In this document: one piece after another, positions 1-11,920 of the stretch | Position numbering within the stretch: position 1 is the first letter of the stretch | How the letters are laid out: each line of letters begins with the position of its first letter | Assembly (NCBI RefSeq): GCF_000764305.2 | Contig: NW_025935823.1 | Location: 1-64,000 of the forward strand | Origin: Hyalella azteca | Lineage: Eukaryota; Arthropoda; Malacostraca; Amphipoda; Hyalellidae | DNA: 64,000 nt | Reading direction: 5' to 3' | Translations under genes and position numbers: made by a program | The notes under the pieces: model-generated | The model's database searches: none | Told to the model about the DNA's origin: nothing | The model's input: the letters and a program-made list of their open reading frames with translations, nothing else

Positions 1-2530
1 TAATTAAAAACTCTATCGAGATTTCCATACGATTGATAGTTCAATACAGGTGTCGGAAAAATTACTAATAATAGTAAATAAAGTAAATAATAATAATAAT
101 AAAGTAGAAGTAGGACGAAATTCTTTAATCGAACAAAAAGTAGTTTTCCTCCTCTCTAATCAGAAGATTAATTAGCGTATAGATTAGTGGAGTGACGCTA
201 CTTAAAAAGACTAGGCGTGGATGCATTAATGTCGCTGTACATGAAGACTACTTGACAGGGGTGACAGAAGTGGTGTCATACACGCAAGACTACTTGGCGT
301 GGATGACGCATGGCGCTTCCTCCATGGCTCCCATCAGATGTGTGGCGCCATAGACATTACCCAATCAATATATAGGCGCCCAGTCTTTCCATTCGTTGCC
401 AAGAAATATGCAGAAGCTGGCAGCTATATAGTAACTTGAACAGATATTTTTTAGGCAAGGTGTTGCAAGCGAGCATAACCTGTACAAGTGTACGTAAAAG
501 GTAATCGATTTGCCTCCCAAACTTGGTGCGGTGTAAGGGGGCAGTCGATTTAGGAACGTCTCGTCGATGATCATGAATGCTGATCAAGAAGCTGCTTGAA
601 AAATGACACATCTTTTTCTCTGTCTGGTGGCATTGAAGGGGGAATTTTTTTAGTCAGATTTTTCGGACGGAGAACCAGCTTTGATGTTTGGGAACTGATA
701 AGAGAATGAACTGGAATGGATTGAAATATTGTTTGATTTTATTCACCATGCGTACTGTGTAGTCATGTCGTAACGTGACGTGCTACATGATTGTGACTCG
801 ACTTCTAAGTTTGTAAAACAGTTGCACAAGGAAAATTTCTGGTTTATAAATGAGCTTAGGGCGCTCGTGCAAGTTGAATACGATTTACGTTCAGCACAGC
901 ACTGCATTAATTCTGCAACATCAGATAACTTGATCAAATAATCAAATTGATTAAATTTTGGGTAATTCAGCTTATGTATTTTGGCTGTGAAAAAAAGAGT
1001 AGTATCTGAATTGTTGAACTGCAAGCTTGGATTTTGATTGAAAAGTTACTTAATATTCTGATATGGGAGAGAATTGTTAGCAATCGTGTTGATCTTTTAT
1101 GGGATGAATCAATCTGTACGTTTCTCGTAAATAACGCGTGATCAGAGTTTAATCGTTTTGTCACAGAGAACTATATAGTAGGCCAAACTCTCTGGCATGA
1201 GCACAGTGATATCATAATCTTGTAATAATTTGCCAAAACTCTAAAATAGTGAAATAATGACCGAGAAAATAGTCTAAAATGAAGACAATAATACTATCGC
1301 GAGCTTTTTAGATTCCAGCGGAACGAAGTTGCTTTTACCCATAGTCACTCCAATTAGAGTGTAATCTTATTCAATATCTGTCACTCTTTATTGCTGAACT
1401 TTCTTAATACTGCGTTGCCTTACTACCGAACACAAGGTGGTTGTTCAGCTTTAAATTAATTTGAAGGATGCCCTTTTTAAAATATATTTGATTCCGATTT
1501 TTCTCTACTGTCCATAAGAGCAAAGTAATATATCACCACTGCAAGCTTGGCTGAAATGCGCAGGTCTGTATCGTTCATTCTTAGTTAAGTTAGTTGGGTT
1601 ATATGAAAAGTTACAAGAAATCACATAGTTTTTAAAACTTGGAACCGGTAATAGAAAATTGTATTAGAATTTATCGATGTTATTGCACCTCAGTTCCACG
1701 GCAAAACCTCGTTTGGCCATTTCTTGCCGTCGCTCCCATGTTCCACACTTCGTCAATTGCCGGCCGTCGTGCGGCGGTTACGTTTCTTTTCACAAACTTT
1801 TACAGCGAAGCGTGGAATTTATTGCGATAGTTTTAATTGAGATGTCGGTGACAATGGCTGCCTTGATATTGTCTCATTGTTACTCTCTCTTCATGTGAAT
1901 ATCGTCATGCGGTTTTGACGGAAGTTTCGCATGTTGTCGGGGCTGCTCTGAATGGGTGCATTTTAAAGCATCCTCAATGCTAATTACCTACCACAGAGAC
2001 TTCATCAACTCCTATTCTACGAGTATAATATATTTTTTAATGAGACCACCTTTTATGAATTGAAAGTGATGGGAATCAAGCTGTGTTTCGTTCGTTGTTT
2101 CCGTAAAATACAACGAGAATTTATGTTATTGCATTCTATTTTACGAAATGATTATCTTAGTTTACACGGCTGTTTTGAAAAATGAGTCGCCACCCCGATC
2201 TCTATTGCAGCCCAATTGTCCACTATCTTGACATGTATTGCTACTGTTATTTATAATTATTATTATAATATTATAATAATTTTTTTTATTTTTCATTCCT
2301 ACTCGATGTTCGATCATTAACTTTACCGACGTAAGATGACTGAATTAATGTCATATATAACAGAATAATTCTTACGGTCATACGTACTCAGAACGGTCAT
2401 GTCACTTCGTATGATATTCCGGAATAATTTACTCAACAAAGGCTGGCCTTTATTACAGCAACCCTCCGAATACTTCAGTTTTAATAGCATTAGTCGCAGC
2501 GTCTCGCCCTGTTCTTGTCAAATCTATTTT
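1..2530. other. AT-rich non-coding stretch
   Basis: No coding signal recognised; the open frames here are short and mutually overlapping on both strands. A degenerate repeat of about 42-44 bp occurs near 203-310, where the words agactaggcgtggatg and agactacttggcgtggatg recur at about 203, 244 and 288. Positions 60-115 hold an imperfect AT-rich taa/taaa tract, and 2255-2300 a T/A run. Nothing else stands out. Confidence 0.6.
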
Positions 2531-2720
2531 ATTACCGGTGCTCGGTTGGAAAGCGTACCAGAATGTTGTAACCGGTTACTCAGAGAAAGTTTCATTGTTT
2601 CGTATATGTAAATTTTTTATTTTATTAATTACCGGTGCTCGGTCGGAAATTGCACCAGAATGTTATTACGCAATTACTTAGAAGAAATTTTATTGTTAGT
2701 TTCCTTAGCAGAACGCACTA
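2531..2720. repeat. 97-bp tandem duplication, two diverged copies
   Basis: The word attaccggtgctcgg starts at 2531 and again at 2628, a period of 97 bp. Each copy continues with a recognisable series: ggaaa, then accagaatgtt, then an (a)ttactyag block, then a tttcattgtt-like block. Copy 2 differs at many positions, so the duplication is not recent. No open frame depends on it. It may be part of an old mobile element, but I see no termini. Confidence 0.7.
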
Positions 2721-2747
2721 ATGGACCATTGCATCGACACGTGTCGC

Positions 2748-3045
2748 TCAACACTTTAACGGCATCCATATTTGCCTCGTGTAAAATTGTAGGTTAAATT
2801 TGCATGCAATTGACCAACATTTTTGAGGCACAGATACGGAGCTTAGAAGCACTGGCAGCCCCATTTCCGGAATCCATTCCCGTATTTCCGTAACGCCGGC
2901 GCCCCGAAAAGATCCTTTGCAGAGAACGCTGCTTTGGACTTGGTCCGACATTGCTCTGCTGCCGCCGCTTCTGTATGAACCAATTTGCGCTGTTCTGCCT
3001 CGAAATCTGCTCATCTAAGAGCAGGAAGTGAGACAGTCCCTGCAC
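2748..3045 (-). other. GC-richer patch with overlapping minus-strand open frames
   Basis: This ~250-bp segment is clearly richer in G+C than its flanks and carries two overlapping minus-strand frames of 83 and 88 codons. The 88-codon frame has a true ATG at about 3014, directly after a pyrimidine stretch ending in cttag that could be a splice acceptor. The other frame is polar, with a QKRRQQ stretch. I recognise neither product. Third-codon G+C is near 50% in both frames, so codon use does not choose between them. An isolated exon is possible; chance is equally likely. Confidence 0.15.
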
Positions 3046-3199
3046 AAAAATAAGACGTGAAATTTACATTTGGTTGGCCTATTGGGGCGATGTGTCCATT
3101 GTTCCTTAGAATTAACTTGGATTTTTACAACATTGTGAGTGCGTGTGTCGAAAATATACGCCATTGTATTAAATTTGTGTCAACTCCGCAAATTTACGT

Positions 3200-3249
3200 T
3201 GACTATTGTCAACGTAAATGACAATGTTCATTTACGTTGACAATAGTCA
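3200..3249. repeat. Perfect hairpin: 22-bp stem, 6-nt loop
   Basis: Positions 3200-3221 are the exact reverse complement of 3228-3249, separated by the loop caatgt (3222-3227). The left arm itself contains a smaller inverted repeat, acgttgac-tatt-gtcaacgt (about 3197-3216), so the sequence can fold two ways. No target-site duplication is obvious at the edges. It could be a collapsed foldback element or a replication-slippage product. Confidence 0.9.
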
Positions 3250-5980
3250 TTTACGCATGAGTTCATTTGACAGTGAACTCGATTTCATACAGATATTAAG
3301 GTGGATTTCTCAAATAAATTAATAGAGCGTAAAATCGTGTATTAGTGAGTTTATAGATTCGCTTCGATCGCTTCATATTGTAAAAATTGGAGATTTAGAG
3401 GAAAATTCATCTCTCTGGTGTGAATTGTCGATTATTAGCTACAGCGAAATTCGTAGGCTAATGAAACAGGTAGTTACTTATTTTAGCAAAAAAATCTATG
3501 GTGTAACATGATTAACCTCTATCTTTAATCAGACGATAGATCTCCGTCATTCAACGCAGTTCATGGAATGGAACCTCTTGATGCGGTGTAGGGTCCGTGA
3601 TGGATTATCTACATAAATCCCATCCATCTTACTCACTTCGCTTATCGGGAGATCATCGAGTGGCGTGACGCGACTCATCCTTCCTCCCAAATGGACTTAA
3701 GTTTGGCTTTAGAAGTCCATTGGTGCTCCTTCAGTCCGCAATTCGAGTCTTGCATATCTGGGAGATCATTCAATTTCCCTCAATTGGAAATTCCTTGCTG
3801 TATGGATAGATGCGTGTCTTCTGCAAGAAACTCAAACTGGGAGACTATTCCAATTTGTTTGAAATGGTAACTAGGGAAAATGCCAGAATTATTAGCATTA
3901 AAAACGACAATTGCACACAAGAGTGTGATTATTACTAATTCAAAATTAATTTTTGTTGTAACTCGTGTTATTATAGCAAAAGCTCAACTGGCTAAGTCAT
4001 CTTATTATATTTGTACAGAAAAATCTAGCAGTACTCGTTTCTCACATGAGATGAAATGTTATCAATATTGAACTCGACTTAACCTAGCTAAGAGAGGTGA
4101 AATCTTTATGAATTGATATAGCACCTAATTTCAAATATTTTTTCATGATCAATCTTCTCACTTGAAAAACCTGTTTTGTTCAGAATATAAGGGAGTCGGT
4201 TCTGTTTCAGCGCAAATCGGTCCTCTCCGTTTTGAGATTCCCTAATGCGAGCCAATTTTTGATGCTTGCGTTATGTCAGCTCCTTTGATGCTCGTGATTA
4301 CAGTGCCTTTGAAGCGCTGCAGCCGTTTTTTGTTCATGCTCTGTGCATTGAATTTTTAAGTACCTCGAATTCATTTTTCGATGTCTTCAAACAAGTCCAC
4401 ATGAACGAGAGGCGGCAATTCAAGGGATCTTTTCTTTAGAGGGCTTGGCCGCGTTGCGCAAGTCTCGGACTCTTGGGAGAGCCCTTGCTTTCTGAAAGCT
4501 TGTATAGAGGTTCGCATTGCACAATTCCACTCATTCGCAATTACGAAAGGAGCGACAGAGGCTCTATTTGAAATGGGTGTGCTGTCGTCGCGCAATGAGG
4601 CTTACATAGTCACTTCTTACAATGGTTTCTATGGGTTCAGCTCATGGCTTTTTTCATGGCTCGGTATTGCGAGTATATTGCTCCTGCGTCTGAATCAATT
4701 CACTTCAAAGCTTTCTCGTTAAAAAATTCACTCCAATATATATTCGGTTCAAGTTTTATGTAAGGACGAAGAATTTTATTCAGCATGTTATTTTGCTTTC
4801 AAAAATTAACTCGTTCGTCACGGATTTAAAACTTGGAAGCATTGAAGTTTTGTCTGAGTATAAATAATCTTCCAGGTACGAGTTTCGTTGCAGAGACAAC
4901 GAACGCTGAACCGCAGAATCGGTGCAGTCATCTGCAAGCCGTCGTATACTACTTTGGAAAAATCCAATTAATTTTTTTTAGGTAAAGAATTAACTCACAG
5001 AGCTAAGTATTATCCACGTTGCAGATCTAAGTATTATAAACGTATATAATCCGTTATCCATAATTCAAGTGGAGTAATGTTCAGAGAGAAATTGTTTTAC
5101 TTTTATTGTTAAAAATTTTCAACGATGACTGCTAAACTTGATGTATTATATCTTGAACTATTTCTGTTTTAAAACTCGAAAATGTCAATGCAGGACAGAA
5201 ACAATCAGTGGTTGATCCTAAGAGAATTACAAGCCACAATTTCTCCTCGCTGCTTATAGCGTCTCCGATTAGGCGGTCTTGTTGCAAACTTTTGCTCCGT
5301 TTCCTTCTGTATTTAACCTTCAGAAAGTTGGCAATTTGGGGGCATGAAAAGCTCTTGAACTGCGAGCAACTTGTTCATCTGGAAGTCTTCTTTGTAGGCC
5401 GTGGAAGTTTACTCGATTTTAAGGTAAATTGAAAAAATTAAAGCGTTCGTCTGTAATGTTTGCGAGTCACAAGTTTTTCATTGCATCGAAATTTTAATTC
5501 ATTTTACTACTTTCGCTGTTCTAAATATTCTTTCCAGCTCACGTAAAAAGTTTAAACTCGAATTAAGAAGTTTAAAATACCTTATACACTCAATTTCAAA
5601 CGGTCGTCTTGTTTAGTATATTATATATAAAATTATTAAGTCGATTTTGTTTGAGTTCCGTATTATCTTTAGGTTTTGTCGATATCCGCATGTACGAATT
5701 TCGATGGCTGATTAAGTCGTTTTTTGAAAAGTCGTCCAGACTTCCGCCTCAGTTCATATATGAAGTGCCCGTTTACCTAACCGGTTGTCCTTCCAACAGA
5801 ACATTCACTTGTAAATTTACTAGAACATTCACTTGTAAATTTATTAACTTTTAATGACCATCAAGCGTTGTTAAAAATTGTAATTTTGTTGCTTCCTAGT
5901 CAGAATAATAATCTGGAAATAATTTCTAAACAATAATTTTCAAATGGAGATAACTATGCGCGCAGATTTATTTTATCTGC
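3250..5980. other. Non-coding stretch without recognised features
   Basis: AT-rich sequence with only short, unsupported open frames. The one visible repeat is a 24-bp direct duplication near 5799-5840, where acattcacttgtaaattta-like words repeat in tandem. No RNA gene, transposon end or promoter was recognised. Confidence 0.55.
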
Positions 5981-6300
5981 ATGAAAAATCTAAAAAATTC
6001 ACCGAAGCCTTCTCTGTTCGAAGAGCGCGACGAGAAGAGATCAAATAGAGTCTTGCCCCGATGTGCTTTAGAGCGTGTAAAGCTCCCCAGCTGCCGTCTT
6101 GAGGAAAGACTCCGGAAATCTGGTCAACCACTTGTGGGCTTAACTGAATTATGCATACGGTAACCCGAGGTATAGTGCCATAGGGTATAAAGCCCTCTTC
6201 GCCTGATCTGTGATGCCGACCCTGCTGAGGTGCGTGGAGATAGCGGCTATAGGTCGGACGGTGGTTGGGGAAACCAGTGATGGATGATGTTTCTAGTGAC
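5981..6300. other. GC-richer patch of unknown nature
   Basis: From about 5990 to 6300 the sequence is near 50% G+C, against about 35-40% around it. The plus strand has a 60-codon ATG frame (5981-6163) rich in R, E and K. The minus strand has a stop-ended open frame across about 6165-6280. Both read plausibly and neither resembles a family I know. The change in composition suggests an exon, an exon relic or a fragment of a retroelement. Confidence 0.15.
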
Positions 6301-6690
6301 AGAGAGAACTTTATGTATGCCTTTTATTTATACATACTACAGTGCGTTATAATTCGCTCTTATGACGCAGTTAAATGATTTAATGAATACTCTTGTGCAG
6401 ATGACTCACTCTACCATTTACCACCATCTAATTATTGTATTCAATCGTGCGCAAACTCGCTCGATGCAAGTCTGTGGTAACATTGTAATAGAATAAACAG
6501 CTATACAATTTACTTTATAGGTATTTATAAACTGCTATCTCTTTACAATGCATGACAAAACATCCATTCGATCTCAATCAAGTACAAGATGTGAGATGTG
6601 CTGCATAAATTCTATGCTTAAATGCTATCGAGAAAAATTCAATCGGTCTGAGCTTCCTTGGTTTAATATAGTAAGCAATAGCGGCCATCC

Positions 6691-6840
6691 ATGAAAGCAA
6701 CGGACGATGAAAGCGGCGTCTGCCGTCATGGGCTACAGGAGGCCTCGACTGCGACCTACCTGGGAGAGACTGAATCGCGGATCAAAGATGCCCTGGTTGG
6801 TATCTCAAGGGTTTGTTTAGTTCATGAATGGTTTATTTAA
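6691..6840 (+). CDS. Candidate short ORF or exon, 49 codons, unknown product
   Basis: An ATG frame of 49 codons ends at TAA 6838-6840 and is closed upstream by an in-frame TAG just before the start. The first ~38 codons are much richer in G+C than the surroundings. Counted by hand, third-position G+C is about 63%, first about 63% and second about 47%, a pattern typical of coding DNA. The predicted product is acidic and soluble, with a YLGETESRIKDALVG stretch and no signal peptide or membrane segment. The tail after codon 38 reverts to local AT-rich composition, and a GTATCT that could be a splice donor lies at about 6800, so the true exon may end there. I do not recognise the protein. A fragment of a longer gene, a retroelement relic or chance are all possible. 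Confidence 0.25.
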   Translation: MKATDDESGVCRHGLQEASTATYLGETESRIKDALVGISRVCLVHEWFI

Positions 6841-8650
6841 AGTTCCTATACATAACTCGGAAATGCATTAATACACGTAAAAGCAAAAGAATATCATGAT
6901 TACGTTGTTGCGGGAGAGCTTCGATCAACACACATTGGTTACTCCAACGGGATAGTAAAATAATCAGGGCAAATTTGGGAAAAAAATCAGTAACAGTTGG
7001 TAAAATCTGGGCTATAAACTTTTATCATAAAAACTAAAAATATATTTTAAACCGCAAGTTTCAAAATCCACAAACTCAGACAGCTAAAAATACTCTACTC
7101 CTAAACCCTGATCAGTAATACCTAATACCTATGACCTAAATATATATTTATTCCTCTACTAGTACCGTATGCTAAAAAGTAAAAACTCTACATAGAACCC
7201 AACTGAAAAACCTCCCGCTCCATAGCCCTGAACAACGATTACGTGCCAGAACGAAAACCCACCGTAATCTATCACAGAAGCCGCCATCCAAAGTCGGTTT
7301 TCAACGAACATCCACCAGCCGAAACCATTCGAGGCTTGGTTGGCGTTGGGTGGCAGTTCCCCTCCAAATAAAGTGGCTTCTCTGGTTTCTTGAAAGTATT
7401 ACCCTAGGGCTTCTTTTCTTCAAGTGCCCCTGCTTATCTTCGATATAAGTTAGGATTCCTTGGTTCCTGGCCCATTCAGGAATCCACTTCAGCCTGAACG
7501 CTCGTAGATTTCAGCCTTATAAGCGACCGGAACTAGGCGGTAAACTTGAATTACGGTTGCCACATCCATTTGGAATATCCACAAAACACACGAAATGATA
7601 AATTAAACCTTCAGTCTAAATTTATCACTGCAAAAATAGCGAAAATTGAATGGGGAGTATGCCATCATTGTATCACCATTAGCGTACATATATTTCAAAC
7701 CAACCTGTGACGAACTATTCTTGAACAATAGCTAATTAATCGCGTCACCTCAAAGTTCGGATGGTCTAATTGTCACGTCCACCAATGACCGGAAATTAAA
7801 TGCAACTTCCCTATTGGTTTTATCAGCAAGAGCTTGGACGGAGCGGATAGTTACTCAAACAAACTTTCTTAAATTTATTTATTAAAGATAAACGGCAAAT
7901 TGAAACTAAATAAATCAAACAGGTGCGGCATATGAGTTAAACGAACTAACAAATTAAATGCGGAGGAAGTTAAAGTGCGATGAGAGCAAATGCGAGGAGA
8001 GAGCTGGAGCATTGAGATCCGAGAATAACGCACGATCCTACAACAGAAAACAGAAAGTAAATATCTACGCATGACAAGTCGTACATACACAAAAATCACG
8101 ATATTCCATCAAGTATTCCAAGCTGAATTTCCCCACCATAGCACACAACTCACCCTGGCGTCTGAGTCAAATTCCTATAAGAGAGGAACCAGGACGCAAG
8201 TCGGGATCGGCATTGTATCTGACGGCTATACTCAACTTAACACCCACGTCAGAGTCTGTCCTACTTAAACTTCGTACTAGTCTGACATACAGTAGTGGGA
8301 AATTTGCAGCAACACTTCATCACACAACCGAACTCAAGTCTTGACAATTTGTAATGGGTGAGTTCCTTGCCTAAACCAACGGTGCTCCAAGGTTCAACAA
8401 CCATGGGTACTTCAACCATGTAAACTGACATTAACCACCGAAGCTAAAACCTGTACTAGACTAAAGTGCTCAACCGTTACAAAATGGAGTCCAAGAAAGA
8501 ATCTCGCAGTAATTTAAGCGCAACGTACAAAATTCAACAATGCGACAGTTCGATTTTTTTAAAGTACTGTCTAATGTATACTTAGTGCAAAATTACTAGG
8601 GAAAATCACGTGCCAGTCGCTCCAAACGCTGATCAATAAAAAACTGGTAC
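6841..8650. other. Block with inverted strand composition (A/C-rich on the plus strand)
   Basis: Over roughly 6900-8600 the plus strand is rich in A and C and poor in G and T; for example, line 7081-7140 has 24 A and 17 C against 4 G. Several sampled lines elsewhere in the window are T-richer on this strand. The block includes the minus-strand open frame at 7301-7510. An inserted element lying in minus orientation would explain the switch, but no terminal repeats were found by eye. Confidence 0.4.
7172..7510 (-). pseudogene. Possible coding relic, one internal stop, unknown product
   Basis: On the minus strand, one frame is open for 69 codons (7510 down to the TGA at 7301-7303). After that stop it stays open for another 42 codons to a TAG at 7172-7174. 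There is no ATG start. The translated part is basic, with the stretches FRLKWIPEWARNQ and GHLKKRSPRV. It lies in a block of locally raised G+C and minus-strand-like composition. I cannot assign it to a family; an old retroelement or a lost exon are possible. One stop in 112 codons is fewer than chance predicts at this base composition, but not decisive. Confidence 0.2.
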
Positions 8651-11600
8651 GAATGCAACGCATTAAACTCGTATAGTCACCGGCATGAACCTGGACAAAA
8701 AAAAAAAAGAGGGAAGTGTAGCGCAGGTACAGCGTTAGTCGATATGTTCAAATGTTTTTCTAGACATGCATTAGAAGACTTAAGTTCAAGTGTTAGCGTC
8801 TGGTACATGCCAAGTTTGTATGATTTTTTTTCCAATTCGAGCCAGTGTCTGGCACAGTCACGCATTTTATGGAATTTCAGAAAAATTTAATGCTTAGAAG
8901 AATTAGCATTGCCTTATCACGTTTTTTATATATAAGCAATAAAAGTTGGAGTCTCATTTTGTTGTATTATTATATTAAAAATAGTAGAGACCTAAAGGAG
9001 GCAAGAGAGTCGGCAAAGTTTGTTTCCGTTTGCCAAAAAATTTATTTGCAATGACATAAATTATGTCACCAAACATAACGCAAAAGTAGGAAGACGTAGA
9101 GGGAGCGGCAGTTACGTGGAGCGAGGGTAGGAATGAGGGTAGCTGCGCTCCCTCAGTGTAATATCCGGTGACGGTTGGGATAGTTTGTAATTTGGTCGTA
9201 GATCCCAGATTGCCAGGCCGTGCAAACTTGGACTGTTGGTGTAGCCTGCTTGTGATTCAAAACGAAGAGCTGCCTTGTTTAATTTAGCGCGCCGCTGGCT
9301 TTAGTGGCTCTGCAGCTTAAAATTTTTGCGGGTGCAGTCGCAAGCAGTTTTGTGACGTCTAATTTACGACGTCCATTCAGATGCAGCACTTAATTTATGA
9401 GCGCCAATTTTAGCTGACTTTTAGGCTGGAGCTCTCTAATGAGAGCCTTGTTACACCCGTAGCAACAAGTAGTATGAATTTTTTACTTTTAGTTTTTAAA
9501 CTTGAATACATTAATTTTAAATCATTCGTATTTACAGCAGCCTTGTTTAACAAGTTCCACGAATGCTCTTCAAAACACAGTGTTCAGTTTTTGATAGAAA
9601 ATCCATTTGGCTGTACCATCAGGGGAGTTAGGAATGCTTCAGCAATTACAATTATTTTAACGAGCGTAACTTCTTTCACATTTTTTTGTGGTAACTGCTC
9701 GAACTTTTCTCATTGAAGTGCGTGTTACAGAACCTATGATGTCGTGCGTTATTTTGAAACTATTATACCTAGTGTTATACTTTAGAAGAATCGTAGCGTT
9801 ATGGGCGTGTAATGAACTCCTAATAAATGCGATTTGAAAATATTATCTATTAAAAGGCAGGAATGAGGGTAGATGTTTTGGCAGCATTATTCTTTCTCCT
9901 GGCAGGGGCATCAATCCCTTTATTAATTCCCTATTCCACAAACCCGTGGATATTTACCTCTCTTCTGAATTGAGCTATTGCAGACGCTTGCATGGCGAAC
10001 CACGAAATTTCCTTCGTGCATCACGGAGTTGGGTTTTCGTTCATGCAATTGCTCATGAGCCAGCATTTTACGGCGCTACTTTGCCCCGTCCATCGGCATC
10101 GATGGCCACTTTCGTTGAGTCTGCGGCTTTTGCTACCTTTTCATACTAACAGAATTCTCCTCTCTAGTTTCAATCGGTAAATTTCGCTCGAAAAAATGAT
10201 CTTATGATAGACATTCTCCATCCACTGCTCTTGGGATAGAAACTTTTCATCATGGTGCCTTAGTTGCAAAAAGGACAAATCAATTGAATTGGAAATTGGG
10301 GTGCGTGGTGACATAAAAGCTCTTTTACCAGAGTCAAAAAATTAAAAGTTCACACTCGTATGTTCACAAAAAGTTAAATTAAAACTTATTCACAGCAATC
10401 CTAAGAAAAAAACTTTCTTAGTGGAGAAAAAAACTGGAGTGAGTGTCCACACGAATAAATTTTTTGTACAAAATTAAAAACTTTAAATTTATACTTAGTC
10501 CCCTTTCGACAGTCCCCTGTCCCGTCTGCACTTCGTACTGACTATGGCGTTTGAGGGGGCGGTAGTCCCATCGCCATCATGAAAAGTTTTGGCTTATTTT
10601 AGTTGGAGTAAAACTCCCATCGAATATTTATCAACGCACTAACTATCCTTCCTTCCATAATTTGTCATAAAATCATAAACCATTATGCCAAATTGATGTT
10701 TATATTTGAAGATTATTGATGACTCCATGGCTATGGTGACCACTACTTCACATTTACCATGGAACTATAAAATACTTGCATACAGTTCCGATGTCCAGTG
10801 TCGGCGTGCAAAATTGTGGTAATGTTCCCTCAATAATGAACACTTCTCAAGCTAGAGGCTCTAAAAGATGCTTTAGTGTTCCTGCGAGCACTCACGTCTA
10901 TTGGGTTATCAACCGGTATTCATTGGGCTATCGAGAGCATCTTATTACGCATAAAAAGAGGACGATTACGCATAAAGGGCAGTGCGATATGAGCGCTTTT
11001 TGTCGACACTCTTAAGCTGTCTCGGCTGGACACGGCTAGCCTCTCTGCTGGTGATATCGCCTTATGACAGGCGGTGCCTTGCTTTTGTTGCCGCTCCCTT
11101 TCTATTTGGGCTTGAATAGCGGGCGTGCGTTTGTTACAAATTGAAAAATTAAATCTTATTTGCTCGGGTCTCTCTGGGCTTTCGTGGAAAGCTTTCTTGT
11201 TTGTTATTTTTCTAAATCCATTAGAGTCTACGAAGCTTCTTTGTTGAGCCTGCGGAACTAGCAGATCTAATTTTGTGATCTTTCATTCGCCGTAGTAAAA
11301 ACAGATTTTTTAAATACGGTATAAAATAACATGCCAATGTTAGCCGCAATTCTAGTTATTTTTTAAACACATTCCTTGTTTTTGAATCCAGAACAACTGC
11401 AGATAATTTCGCTATTATTCTTCTTATCAAGAAATGTATGCAGTCGACGCCATTGAATTTTTATTTACATGAAGTCACTAATTGGGTCGGTGTATTCTAG
11501 TTATTTTCAAGTTATTATTTATTAGCGAGGAATATGTGGAGTAATACAGTATGTGCACCTGGCGTTTCTAAATTTTTTATTGAAGTTCAGGCAAAAATGT

Positions 11601-11773
11601 AACTGCGTACCAGGGCTGCACGGCCGCTGAGAAATATTCAAATGCTGAAGCATTTAGTTTAGTCTCTCTGCACCGAAATTTCATTTTCCAAGTTTGCCTT
11701 TCGCTGTAACAACTTTTGTTTGGACTGCAGTCGGTTTCATAGCCACCGTTAAAGCTGCTACTCCCGTTTGCAC
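8651..11773. other. Non-coding stretch with little structure
   Basis: No recognised gene. 9050-9330 is somewhat G-rich and holds the word ggaatgagggtag, which returns once near 9860. Polypurine and poly-A runs occur at about 8697-8708. The open frames (60-80 codons) overlap on both strands and show no family resemblance. Confidence 0.5.
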
Positions 11774-11920
11774 GAGCATCACCATCGTTATGACGAGTAT
11801 CACCATCGTGATGACGAGCATCACCATCGTGATGACGAGCATCACCATCGTTATGACGAGCATCACCATCGTGATGTCGAGCATCACCATCGTGATGACG
11901 AGCATCACCATCGTGATGAT
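11774..11920. repeat. 21-bp minisatellite, 7 copies, each unit a hairpin
   Basis: Seven head-to-tail units begin exactly at 11774, 11795, 11816, 11837, 11858, 11879 and 11900, with no indels and only a few substitutions. The unit is gag-catcac-catc-gtgatg-ac: catcac and gtgatg are reverse complements with a 4-nt loop, so most units can fold alone. Because 21 is a multiple of three, the array is open in several frames. One plus frame reads mainly D, E, H and R. A minus frame of 151 codons (11577-12032) carries an ARHHDGD repeat, and another minus frame (11681-11956) is hydrophobic. I treat these frames as products of repeat phase rather than genes. Confidence 0.95.

Noticed and set aside
9128..9870. 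Direct repeats (ggaatgagggtag at both ends) bounding a 730-bp insertion
   Set aside because: Only 13 bp are shared, the interior shows no element structure, and there are no terminal repeats.
11774..11920. CRISPR-like array
   Set aside because: Units are directly adjacent with no unique spacers, in a eukaryotic-looking sequence.
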